From positions 1 through 35,942 of the forward strand of contig CAYLGY010000016.1 in assembly GCA_964383325.1 (NCBI GenBank): 35,942 nucleotides of DNA. The letters are read 5' to 3'. Positions 7,923 through 15,570 of the stretch are shown piece after piece. A program made the position numbers and the translations under genes. The DNA is from CAYLGY01 sp964383325 (GTDB taxonomy: Bacteria > Pseudomonadota > Alphaproteobacteria > Rhizobiales > Rhizobiaceae). A model generated the notes under the pieces. It did no database searches. It was not told where the DNA came from and worked only from the letters and a program-made list of their open reading frames with translations. Positions within the stretch are counted from its first letter, which is position 1, and every line of letters begins with the position of its first letter.

Positions 7923-8666
7923 ATGCTGAAGGAAGAGCGTCAGCGCCGGATCCTGTCGATCCTGCGGAAACGGGCAAATGCCCGGACAGTCGAGATCGCT
8001 CGGGAGCTCAATGTGTCACGTGAAACCGTGCGGCGCGATCTCGTCGAACTGCAGGGCAAGGGGGAGATCGGGCGCGTCCATGGTGGTGCGACGATTGGCG
8101 GCGAGGTCCCTGAAGAGCCGTTCCAGTTGCGAATCGAGCGCCGCCGGGCCGAAAAGCTGGCAATTGCGCGCCGGACCCTCTCCCTCCTCAAGGATGGCGA
8201 CGCCATCTTCCTCGATGCGGGGTCCACTACCGCCATACTGGCCGAGACCTTGCGCGATGGGCCGGACGTTCAGGTGATTACCAATCTGCAAAGCGCCGCC
8301 GCCCTGCTCAGGGAGCGCGCCTTCATGCTCGGCGGCCGTTATGCCGAGAGTGTTCCGGCGACATTCGGGGAACTGACCCTCGCAAATATTCGCAGCTTTC
8401 ATGTCGACCTTGCCATCATCTCGCCAACGGGCGTCGATCCGGACTGGGGACTCAGCTATTATGAAATGCACGAATGCGCGGTCGCCCGCGCGATGTGCGA
8501 GCAGGCCCGGGAAACGATCGTCCTCGCCGATTCAAGCAAGATCGACTCCGTCAGCCGTGTGCGCCTCGACAGCCTCGACGTCGCCGGAACCCTCGTGACC
8601 GACCGCCATCTTGCTCCGGAACAATGCACCCGATTGAGCAGGCACATGAAGGTGATCGTAGCCTGA
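7923..8666 (+). CDS. DeoR-family transcriptional regulator
   Basis: A 247-residue regulator, normal length for the family. The N-terminal winged helix-turn-helix is residues about 5-55, with RQRRILSILRKR, then ELNVSRETVRRDLVELQGKG and GRVHGGA. The C-terminal sugar-phosphate-isomerase-like effector domain contains DAGSTT, TNLQSAA and the ADSSKID motif. DeoR proteins usually repress neighbouring uptake/catabolic genes and respond to phosphorylated intermediates. It is divergent from the phosphatase/importer operon, so that operon is its likely target; a phosphorylated effector would fit the phosphatase and possible kinase (inference). I chose ATG 7923, where homology begins; upstream codons in the same frame look non-coding. 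The ribosome site is weak (GGAG about 12 bases away). Confidence 0.9.
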   Translation: MLKEERQRRILSILRKRANARTVEIARELNVSRETVRRDLVELQGKGEIGRVHGGATIGGEVPEEPFQLRIERRRAEKLAIARRTLSLLKDGDAIFLDAGSTTAILAETLRDGPDVQVITNLQSAAALLRERAFMLGGRYAESVPATFGELTLANIRSFHVDLAIISPTGVDPDWGLSYYEMHECAVARAMCEQARETIVLADSSKIDSVSRVRLDSLDVAGTLVTDRHLAPEQCTRLSRHMKVIVA

Positions 8667-8779
8667 CCGTCTCCTGGACGTCCATGGCAGTGGTCGAAGG
8701 CGATTCCCAGCGGACCAGGCGGATCTCGGTCGCCGGGGGCAGATCCGGATGCGATAAATCAGGACGGTTCCGACAGGAT

Positions 8780-11227
8780 TCAGATCCGCATCCTCTCCGC
8801 TTTCGGGTCGTAGAAGGGTGTCAGCGAGGCTTCGGCCGGCACGCGGGTGCCGGCGATCTCGATCTCATAGGTCGAGGCCAGCACCTGTTCGGCGCTTTCA
8901 CCCGCACATGGCACATAGCCGAGGCCAATGGCGCCGCCGAGAGAGTGACCGTAATTGCCGGAAGTGATGATGTCGACAATCTCGCCGTCGCGCACGATTG
9001 CCTCATTATGGAAGAGAAGCGGGTCCGGATCCTTGAGACGGAACTGCACCAGCCTGCGTCGCAGGCCCTCCTCGCGCTTGCGCAGCACCGCGTCCCGCCC
9101 GATGAAAGGCCCCTTGCCGGTTTTCACGGCGAAGCCGAGCCCGGCTTCCAGCACATGATCCTCATCGGTGATGTCGTGGCCGAAATGGCGGTATGCCTTC
9201 TCGATCCGGCAGGAATCGAGCGCATGCAGGCCACAGAGTTTCAGCCCATGGCTTTCCCCTGCCTCCATCAGCGCCTCGAAAACATGCGCCGCCTGGTCCG
9301 ACGAGACATAAAGCTCCCAGCCAAGCTCGCCGACATAGCTGATGCGGTGGGCACGGGCGATGCCCATGCCGATTTCGATCTCTCGCGCGGTGCCGAACGG
9401 GAACGCAGCATTTGAGAAATCGTCGGGGCTGACTTCTCGCATGACGTAGCGCGCCTTCGGCCCCATCAACGCCAGCACGGCCTCGCCGGCGCTGACATCG
9501 GTGAGGATTGCGAACTCGTCCTCCCGCAGATGGCGGCGCATCCAGGCAAGGTCGCGCTGCAATGTGGCGCCTGGCACGATGGCGAGGAAGGCCGTCTCGG
9601 AAAGACGCGTCACGGTCAGATCGCTCTCGATGCCACCGCGATCATTCAGCATCTGCGTATAGACGATACGCCCCGGAGCCACATCCATCTCGTTGGCGCA
9701 TATCCGTTGCAGGAAGGAGAGCGCATCGCGTCCCTCGATGCGGATCTTGCCGAAGGAAGTCATCTCGAACAGGCCTATGCCTTCGCGCACTGCCATGTGC
9801 TCGGCGCGCCGATTGTCGAACCAGTTCTGCCGTCCCCAGGAATAGCGGTATTCGCGCGCCTCGCCCTCACGCGCGAACCAGTTGGCGCGCTCCCAGCCCG
9901 CGACCTCGCCGAACACCGCACCCCGTGCTTTCAGATGCTCATGGATGGGAGAACGGCGGATGCCGCGCGCAGTGGTCATCTGGCGATAGGGGAAATGATC
10001 GGCATAGAGCAGGCCGAGCGTCTCGGACACGCGCTCGCGCAAATACAGCCGGTTCTTCTGGAACGGCATTGCGCGGCGGATGTCGACTTCCCACAGGTCG
10101 AAGGGCGGCTCGCCAAGATGCAGCCATTGCGAAAGCGCGAACCCGGCCCCGCCCGAGGAGACGATGCCGACGGAATTGTAGCCGGCCGCCACCCAGTATC
10201 CTTTCAGTTCCGGCGCCTCGCCGACATAATAGCGATCGTCAGGCGTGAAGCTTTCCGGTCCGTTGAAGAAAGTATGGATGCCGGCATTTTCCAGCATTGG
10301 CATGCGCCGTACCGCCTTTTCGAGAATTGGTTCGAAATGATCGAAATCCTCCGGCAACTGGTCGAAACAGAAATCCTCCGGAATACCGCCCATTCCCCAC
10401 GGTTTGGCCTTGGGTTCAAAGGCGCCAACCAGCATCTTGCCCGCGTCTTCCTTGTAATAGGCGAATTCATCGGGAACGCGCAGCACTGGCACGCGCTCCA
10501 GCCCCGGGATCACTTCGGTAACGATATAGAAGTGCTCGCAAGCGTGCAGCGGAAGGGCCACGCCCGAACGTGCGGCCAGGTCACGCCCCCACATGCCGCC
10601 GCAATTGACGACAAGATCCGCCGCAATCGTGCCAACCTCCTCGCCTCTCTGCCACGCGACACCGGTGACGCGACCATCGCGCTGCAGCACATCGGTGACC
10701 TTGACATTCTCAAGGATCGTCGCGCCGTTCTGGCGCGCGCCCTTCGCCAGGGCCGTGGCGATACTGGCCGGATCGCATTGGCCATCACCGGGCAGATGGA
10801 CCGCGCCAACCACATCCGCCACCTCGAGATGCGGATAAAGCGCCTTCACCTCCTGCGGCGAAATCTCGTTCACCTCGATGTCGAAGGCGCGCGCCAGCGT
10901 GGCCTGCCGGTAGAGTTCTTCCTTGCGCTCATGGGTCAGCGCAATGGAAATCGAGCCATTCTGGCGCAGGCCGGTGCCGATACCTGTCTCGGACTCAAGC
11001 CGCGTATAGAGATCAACCGAATATTTGGCGAGCCGGGTCATGTTGCGGGAGCCGCGCAATTGTCCAACCAGGCCCGCCGCATGCCAGGTAGTGCCACTTG
11101 TCAGCTGCTTGCGCTCCAGAAGGACAATGTCCTTCCAGCCAAGCTGCGCCAGATGATAGGCTGCAGAACAACCGGAAATGCCCCCGCCAATGATCACGAT
11201 GCGGGCCCTGTCAGGAATTCGCCTCAT
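8780..11227 (-). CDS. Dimethylglycine/sarcosine dehydrogenase-like flavoprotein with folate-binding GcvT domain
   Basis: An 815-residue, three-part enzyme. An N-terminal DAO-type FAD domain (GGGISG at 14-19; TSGTTWHAAG at 43-52, where H49 matches the residue that covalently binds FAD in DMGDH and SARDH) is followed by an FAO_M linker, a GcvT aminomethyltransferase domain (about 430-700) and a GcvT C-terminal barrel. Folate-site features include ACTS-like EMTSFGK and YVGELGWELY. Known relatives oxidatively demethylate N-methyl amino acids and pass the one-carbon unit to tetrahydrofolate. The actual N-methyl substrate here is unknown. ATG 11227 was chosen for AAGGA six bases upstream and because it restores the family length; the longer frame adds 68 residues without homology. 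It is divergent from a DadA-like oxidase and TRAP genes, suggesting a common substrate. Confidence 0.92.
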   Translation of the reverse strand: MRRIPDRARIVIIGGGISGCSAAYHLAQLGWKDIVLLERKQLTSGTTWHAAGLVGQLRGSRNMTRLAKYSVDLYTRLESETGIGTGLRQNGSISIALTHERKEELYRQATLARAFDIEVNEISPQEVKALYPHLEVADVVGAVHLPGDGQCDPASIATALAKGARQNGATILENVKVTDVLQRDGRVTGVAWQRGEEVGTIAADLVVNCGGMWGRDLAARSGVALPLHACEHFYIVTEVIPGLERVPVLRVPDEFAYYKEDAGKMLVGAFEPKAKPWGMGGIPEDFCFDQLPEDFDHFEPILEKAVRRMPMLENAGIHTFFNGPESFTPDDRYYVGEAPELKGYWVAAGYNSVGIVSSGGAGFALSQWLHLGEPPFDLWEVDIRRAMPFQKNRLYLRERVSETLGLLYADHFPYRQMTTARGIRRSPIHEHLKARGAVFGEVAGWERANWFAREGEAREYRYSWGRQNWFDNRRAEHMAVREGIGLFEMTSFGKIRIEGRDALSFLQRICANEMDVAPGRIVYTQMLNDRGGIESDLTVTRLSETAFLAIVPGATLQRDLAWMRRHLREDEFAILTDVSAGEAVLALMGPKARYVMREVSPDDFSNAAFPFGTAREIEIGMGIARAHRISYVGELGWELYVSSDQAAHVFEALMEAGESHGLKLCGLHALDSCRIEKAYRHFGHDITDEDHVLEAGLGFAVKTGKGPFIGRDAVLRKREEGLRRRLVQFRLKDPDPLLFHNEAIVRDGEIVDIITSGNYGHSLGGAIGLGYVPCAGESAEQVLASTYEIEIAGTRVPAEASLTPFYDPKAERMRI

Positions 11228-11276
11228 GCCCGATCCTTTCCGTTGCGCGACCTTCAGGCTGGTCCGACGCTGCCCG

Positions 11277-11292
11277 GGACCTGTGAAGGTCC
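11277..11292. promoter_or_regulatory. Inverted repeat, candidate operator or 5' leader hairpin
   Basis: A perfect 6-bp inverted repeat, GGACCT-GTGA-AGGTCC, lies in the 136-base gap between the divergent flavoprotein genes. It overlaps the expected start site of the candidate minus-strand promoter at 11295-11324, a position suited to a repressor operator. It could equally be a small hairpin in the leader RNA. Confidence 0.35.
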
Positions 11293-11294
11293 GG

Positions 11295-11324
11295 ACTATA
11301 TCCATGACAGGGCCCTTCCGTCCA
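11295..11324 (-). promoter_or_regulatory. Candidate promoter for the DMGDH-like gene
   Basis: On the minus strand, TGGACG (4/6 match to the -35 consensus) and TATAGT (5/6 match to the -10 consensus) are separated by 18 bases. The predicted start near 11288 gives a leader of about 60 bases. No equally good promoter was seen for the divergent plus-strand genes. Confidence 0.4.
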
Positions 11325-11363
11325 TGGCCGGCAAGCGGCTGCAAACCGGATATGGAGGGGTAA

Positions 11364-12656
11364 ATGGCATCGCATGAGGCAGCCCGGATTGTCGTCATCG
11401 GCGCGGGGATTGTCGGCGTCTCGACCGCCATCTGGCTACAACGGCTGAACCATCGGGTTGTCCTGATCGACCGCGGCGAGCCGGGCGGCGAGGCCAGCTA
11501 CGGCAATGGCGGCGTCCTTGCATCCTGCAGCATGATTCCGGTCACGGTCCCCGGCCTCATCCGCAGGGCGCCGCGCATGTTGATTGATCCGGGCCAGCCT
11601 CTGTTTCTGAGATGGCGGCATCTTCCGCGCCTCGCGCCATGGCTCGTAAAGTATCTGCGCAATTCCACCCCGGAACGAACGCGTCATGCCGCGCAGGCGC
11701 TGCATGCGCTGGTCGGGGACAGTCTTGCCGATCACCAGGCGCTGGCGCAGGGCACGGGTGCAGAATCCTTCGTGCAGCCCTGCGATTATCTTTATGCCTA
11801 TCCATCCCGTACCGCGTTCGAGGCCGACCGTTTCGCCTGGGATCTCCGTCATGAACACGGCACTCGCTGGGAGGAGATCGAGGGTGAAGCGCTGCATCGA
11901 CTGGAACCGCTGCTGCATGACCAACTCGGCTTTGCAGTACGAATGGGCAATCACGGAAGGATCACCGACCCCGGCCGCTACGTCCAGGCGCTGTCCGCCC
12001 ATTTCCAGCGCTGCGGCGGAAAATTGATCCGCGCCGAGGTGAGCGACATTGTCCGGAACGGGGGCCGGGTCGTCGGGGTGCGCGCCGACGGCGACACCGT
12101 GCCCTGTCAGTCGGCTGTCCTTGCAGCCGGCGCATGGTCTGGAGCGATCGCCAGAAGGATGGGCCTTGCCGTTCCGCTGGAAAGTGAACGGGGATACCAT
12201 ATCGATCTTTTCGAACCGAACCGGATGCCGGTTGCCCCCGTCATGTTTGCCAATGCGAAGTTTGTTGCAACGCCGATGGAGAACCGGATCCGGCTCGCAG
12301 GCGTGGTGGAATTCGGGGGGCTCGACGCACCCGCCTCGAAAGCGCCATTCGAACTGCTTCTCCGGGGAATATCCCGTGCCATGCCTGCCCTGAAATGGAA
12401 GGGGATCCGAAAATGGATGGGACATCGGCCGGCGACCGCGGATTCGATTCCCGTGATCGGGCCCGTGCCGGGGATCGCGGGAGCCTATTGCGCTTTCGGC
12501 CATCATCATGTCGGACTGACGGCCGGACCGCGCACCGGACTGATGCTGGCGCAGCTGATTTCAGGAAATCATCCCAATATGGGGCTTGCGCCCTACCTTC
12601 CTTCGCGGTTTCATGGCGTCGGGGAAACAAACGGGTCAAGGGAGAGGAATCCATGA
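11364..12656 (+). CDS. DadA-like FAD-dependent amino-acid dehydrogenase/oxidoreductase
   Basis: A 430-residue flavoprotein of the DAO/DadA family, which oxidises D-amino acids or related secondary amines at the inner membrane or in the cytoplasm. The N-terminal dinucleotide fold is clear (IVVIGAGIVGVSTAIWLQR), followed by the DadA-type GGEASYGNGGVL. The C-terminal half has GHRPATADSIPVIGP and GHHHVGLTAGPRTG, matching the second FAD-contacting region. ATG 11364 has GGAGG five to ten bases upstream. Its stop overlaps the start of the TRAP binding-protein gene (ATGA), strong evidence that it acts on the compound imported by that TRAP system. The flanking DMGDH-like gene suggests an N-alkylated amino-acid-like substrate (inference). 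Confidence 0.9.
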   Translation: MASHEAARIVVIGAGIVGVSTAIWLQRLNHRVVLIDRGEPGGEASYGNGGVLASCSMIPVTVPGLIRRAPRMLIDPGQPLFLRWRHLPRLAPWLVKYLRNSTPERTRHAAQALHALVGDSLADHQALAQGTGAESFVQPCDYLYAYPSRTAFEADRFAWDLRHEHGTRWEEIEGEALHRLEPLLHDQLGFAVRMGNHGRITDPGRYVQALSAHFQRCGGKLIRAEVSDIVRNGGRVVGVRADGDTVPCQSAVLAAGAWSGAIARRMGLAVPLESERGYHIDLFEPNRMPVAPVMFANAKFVATPMENRIRLAGVVEFGGLDAPASKAPFELLLRGISRAMPALKWKGIRKWMGHRPATADSIPVIGPVPGIAGAYCAFGHHHVGLTAGPRTGLMLAQLISGNHPNMGLAPYLPSRFHGVGETNGSRERNP

Positions 12657-13627
12657 AACATCTGAATATTCTTATGGCGACCACGGCGCTCGTAGCTGGC
12701 GGGGCATTTTCTGCCTCCGCGGAGAAATGGGACATGCCGATGGCCTATCCGGCCACCAATTTCCATTCCGAGAATGCCATGGAGTTTGCGAAATGCGTTG
12801 CCGAACGCACGGACGGCCAGATCGAAATCGTCATCCATGCCGGCGGCTCCCTGTTCGGCGGCAATGACATCAAACGCGCGGTACAGACCGGTCAGGCTCC
12901 CATCGGTGAGCGGCTGATCTCGGCGCATGCAAATGAAAACCCGCTTTACGGCATTGATTCCATTCCGTTTTTAGCAACATCTTTCGATGCCTCCGAAAAA
13001 TTGTGGGCAGCAGCCCGCGAGCAACTCGAGGCGGCGCTCGATGCGGACAATCTCGTCTACATCTATGCCGTGGCATGGCCAGCCCAGGGCCTCTACATGA
13101 ATCGCGAAGTGAACAGCGTCGAAGACCTCGCCGGCGTCAAGTTCCGGGCCTATAATGCCGCCACGGCGCGCATCGCCGAGCTTGCGGGCATGGCGCCCGT
13201 CCAGATCGAAGCGGCGGAGTTGACCCAGGCTCTGTCTACCGGGGTCGTGGAAAGCTTCATCTCCTCGGGCGCAACCGGCGTCGATTCGAAAGTCTGGGAA
13301 CAATTGTCGCATTTCTACGACGTCCAGGCGTGGCTCCCGCGCAATGTCGTCTTCGTCAACAAGGACACATGGAACGGCCTTGATGGCGACAGCCAGGCAG
13401 CAATCTCCGCATGCGGGGAGCAGGCGGCTGCCGACGGCCTTGCCCGGGTGAAGGAACTTTCCGGCGGGTATCTGGAAACGCTGGCGGAGAACGGCATGAC
13501 CGTCTCGCAGCCCACAGAGGCGCTGGCGTCGGGCTTTGCTACCTTTGGCGAGACCATGACCGAAGAGTGGCTGGCGCAGTCTGGCGAGCAAGGCAAAGCC
13601 GTCATCGACGCCTACCGGGCGAACTGA
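12653..13627 (+). CDS. TRAP transporter periplasmic solute-binding protein (DctP family)
   Basis: A 324-residue DctP-type binding protein. The Sec signal peptide spans about residues 1-23 (hydrophobic ILMATTALVAGGAFSASA, cleavage after ASA). The mature protein contains the family region DLAGVKFRAYNAATARIAEL, whose arginine corresponds to the residue that holds the ligand carboxylate in many DctP proteins, and ELTQALSTGVVESFISSG. The ligand is therefore likely a carboxylate. It begins at ATG 12653, overlapping the DadA-like stop and preceded by GAGAGGAA. A longer upstream reading would run inside the DadA gene. A stem-loop separates it from the two TRAP membrane genes. Confidence 0.94.
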   Translation: MKHLNILMATTALVAGGAFSASAEKWDMPMAYPATNFHSENAMEFAKCVAERTDGQIEIVIHAGGSLFGGNDIKRAVQTGQAPIGERLISAHANENPLYGIDSIPFLATSFDASEKLWAAAREQLEAALDADNLVYIYAVAWPAQGLYMNREVNSVEDLAGVKFRAYNAATARIAELAGMAPVQIEAAELTQALSTGVVESFISSGATGVDSKVWEQLSHFYDVQAWLPRNVVFVNKDTWNGLDGDSQAAISACGEQAAADGLARVKELSGGYLETLAENGMTVSQPTEALASGFATFGETMTEEWLAQSGEQGKAVIDAYRAN

Positions 13628-13643
13628 TCCCGCCCGGCGCAAA

Positions 13644-13670
13644 GGGATCCGGATACTCCGTCCGGGTCCC
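13644..13670 (+). terminator. Stem-loop between TRAP binding protein and membrane subunits
   Basis: GGGATCCGGA pairs with TCCGGGTCCC (10 bp, one G-T wobble) around a seven-base loop, 17 bases after the binding-protein stop. No T-run follows directly. As with the hairpin at 5193-5217, it probably stabilises the upstream message or partly attenuates read-through so that binding protein exceeds permease. Confidence 0.6.
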
Positions 13671-13723
13671 GCCATCCCCCTTTGAGCCCTCCAGAATGGG
13701 CCTCGAACTTCCGGGAGCATAGG

Positions 13724-14257
13724 TTGCAGGGCGCATTTCGCATCATCCGTCGCGGACTGGATCTGGTATATGATGTGGCCGGCTGGCTTTCCGCCCTGTG
13801 TCTGGTCGCGATCCTTGTCGTCATCTCGATACAGGTTGCTGCACGCTGGGCCGGCATTCCGACGCATGGTTCGAATGAATATGCCGGCTATTTCATGGCC
13901 GCGGCTTCGTTCCTGGCCTTTGCCCATACATTGAATCGCGGGGCGCATATCCGCGTCACCCTGCTGCTGAACTTTCTCGGCACGAAACGCGCCTGGGGTG
14001 AAATCTGGGCGTTAGCGATCGCCTCGGCCGCCGCTACCTATCTTGCCTGGTACGCGGTGAAGCTGGTTTATTGGTCATGGCGCCTGAAAGATGTCAGCCA
14101 GGGCCAGGACGCCTCTCCGATGTGGGTCGTTCAGACTCCGGTAGCCGCCGGAGCGATCATTCTGGCGGTCTGCCTGATCGACAATCTGGTCTGTCGTATT
14201 GCGACCGGAAGCGACAATATCCGCACCGATCTCGTCGAACAAAGTCACGCGGAATAG
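13724..14257 (+). CDS. TRAP transporter small membrane subunit (DctQ family)
   Basis: A 177-residue protein with four predicted membrane segments (about 20-42, 52-70, 89-110 and 131-150), typical of DctQ. Family features include QVAARWAGIP after the first helix and ANRGAHIRV-like LNRGAHIRVTLLL in the loop. It joins the large subunit to form the sodium-driven transporter. I chose the TTG at 13724, which has GGGAG six bases upstream and gives a normal N-terminus (QGAFRIIRRGLDLVYD); a longer TTG start at 13682 would add 14 residues with no homology or ribosome site. It stops four bases before the large-subunit start. Confidence 0.88.
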   Translation: MQGAFRIIRRGLDLVYDVAGWLSALCLVAILVVISIQVAARWAGIPTHGSNEYAGYFMAAASFLAFAHTLNRGAHIRVTLLLNFLGTKRAWGEIWALAIASAAATYLAWYAVKLVYWSWRLKDVSQGQDASPMWVVQTPVAAGAIILAVCLIDNLVCRIATGSDNIRTDLVEQSHAE

Positions 14258-14261
14258 TCGC

Positions 14262-15569
14262 ATGGAAGCCATTTCCGCCATCGCCATCTTCCTTTTCGTC
14301 CTCTTCCTGCTCCTGGGCTCAGGGGTCTGGATCGGACTTGCGCTGCTCGGTGTCGCCTATGTCGGCATGGAGCTTTTCACCAGCCGGCCGACCGGCGATG
14401 CGATGATGACTGTCATCTGGCGCTCCTCCTCGTCCTGGTCGCTCACGGCGCTGCCCATGTTCATCTGGATGGGCGAGATCCTGTACCGGACCCGCCTGTC
14501 AGAAGACATGTTCAAGGGTCTGGCTCCCTGGATGGGCCGACTGCCGGGCGGGTTGCTGCACACGAACATTGCCGGTTGCACGATCTTTGCTGCCGTCTCC
14601 GGTTCCTCGGCCGCTACGCTGACGACTGTCGGCAAGATGACCATACCGGAACTGTACAGCCGCAATTATCCCGAACGATTCACGATTGGCACGCTCGCAG
14701 GCGCTGCGACGCTCGGCCTGATGATTCCGCCGTCGCTGACGCTGATCGTCTATGGGGTGGCGATCAATGAATCGATCACCAAACTGTTCATCGCCGGCAT
14801 TATTCCAGGTCTTGTGCTGGCATTCCTGTTCACGATCTATGTCGGTGTCGCCACCCGATTCGCCAGGGATTACAACCCGCGCCACGATGCTCCCATGACT
14901 CTGCGGGAAAAACTCGCGCGCTCCCGCCATCTGGTGCCGGTCCTGTTATTGATCCTGTTCGTGGTCGGCTCGATGTATGTGGGGATTGCGACCGCGACCG
15001 AGGCCGCCGCGATCGGCGTGCTCGGTTCCCTGGCGCTGGCCGCAGGCCAGCGGTCCCTGACGTGGCGAAATTTCCTCGACAGCCTGATGGGCGCTACCCG
15101 GACCTCGGCGATGATCGCCCTGATCCTGGCCGGCGCGGCCTTCCTGTCGCTTTCCATGGGATTCACCGGATTGCCGCGCGCGCTGGCCCTGTGGATCGCC
15201 TCGATCGAACTCAGCCGCTTCGAATTGCTCATGGTGCTGCTGGTGTTCTACATTGTCCTCGGCTGTTTTCTCGACGGGATTTCAGTCGTGGTTCTGACCA
15301 TCGCCATCGTGGAGCCGATGATCCGGCAGTCGGGAATCGACATCATCTGGTTCGGCATCTTTGTCGTCGTGGTTGTCGAGATGGCGCAGATCACGCCGCC
15401 AATCGGCTTCAACCTGTTTGTCCTGCAGGGAATGACGGGCAAGACGATGAGCTTCATTTCGCGTTCCGCCCTCCCAATGTTCCTCATCATGGTCGGCATG
15501 GTGTTCATCCTGATCGCCTTTCCCGAGCTCGCAACCTGGTTGCCGGACAACATGCGAACGGTCAGATGA
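14262..15569 (+). CDS. TRAP transporter large membrane subunit (DctM family)
   Basis: A 435-residue, about 12-helix membrane protein of the DctM family (ion-transporter superfamily) that carries the sodium-coupled transport step. Conserved features include the GSSAATLTTVGKMTIPEL region (family G-S-S-x-A-x-x), LMIPPSLTLIVYGV and, near the C-terminus, QITPPIGFNLFVLQG. ATG 14262 begins just after the small-subunit stop, with a weak GGAA ribosome site; homology starts here, and the upstream part of the frame overlaps the DctQ gene. It ends one base before a possible GTG start of the BASS transporter gene, so that gene is likely in the same transcript. Confidence 0.94.
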   Translation: MEAISAIAIFLFVLFLLLGSGVWIGLALLGVAYVGMELFTSRPTGDAMMTVIWRSSSSWSLTALPMFIWMGEILYRTRLSEDMFKGLAPWMGRLPGGLLHTNIAGCTIFAAVSGSSAATLTTVGKMTIPELYSRNYPERFTIGTLAGAATLGLMIPPSLTLIVYGVAINESITKLFIAGIIPGLVLAFLFTIYVGVATRFARDYNPRHDAPMTLREKLARSRHLVPVLLLILFVVGSMYVGIATATEAAAIGVLGSLALAAGQRSLTWRNFLDSLMGATRTSAMIALILAGAAFLSLSMGFTGLPRALALWIASIELSRFELLMVLLVFYIVLGCFLDGISVVVLTIAIVEPMIRQSGIDIIWFGIFVVVVVEMAQITPPIGFNLFVLQGMTGKTMSFISRSALPMFLIMVGMVFILIAFPELATWLPDNMRTVR

Positions 15570-15570
15570 C

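Noticed and set aside
8667..8779. Possible terminator between the converging DeoR and DMGDH-like genes (GGATCT and AGATCC around 8731)
   Set aside because: Only a 6-bp stem with a 14-base loop and no T-run; too weak to call.
11228..11363. Possible glycine or other riboswitch ahead of the amine-oxidising flavoprotein genes
   Set aside because: Only a short inverted repeat is present; no tandem-aptamer or other known riboswitch core was recognised in the 136-base gap.
9530..11377. A 615-codon plus-strand open frame opposite the DMGDH-like gene
   Set aside because: Shadow of a strongly conserved 815-residue flavoprotein on the other strand; no ribosome site or domain.
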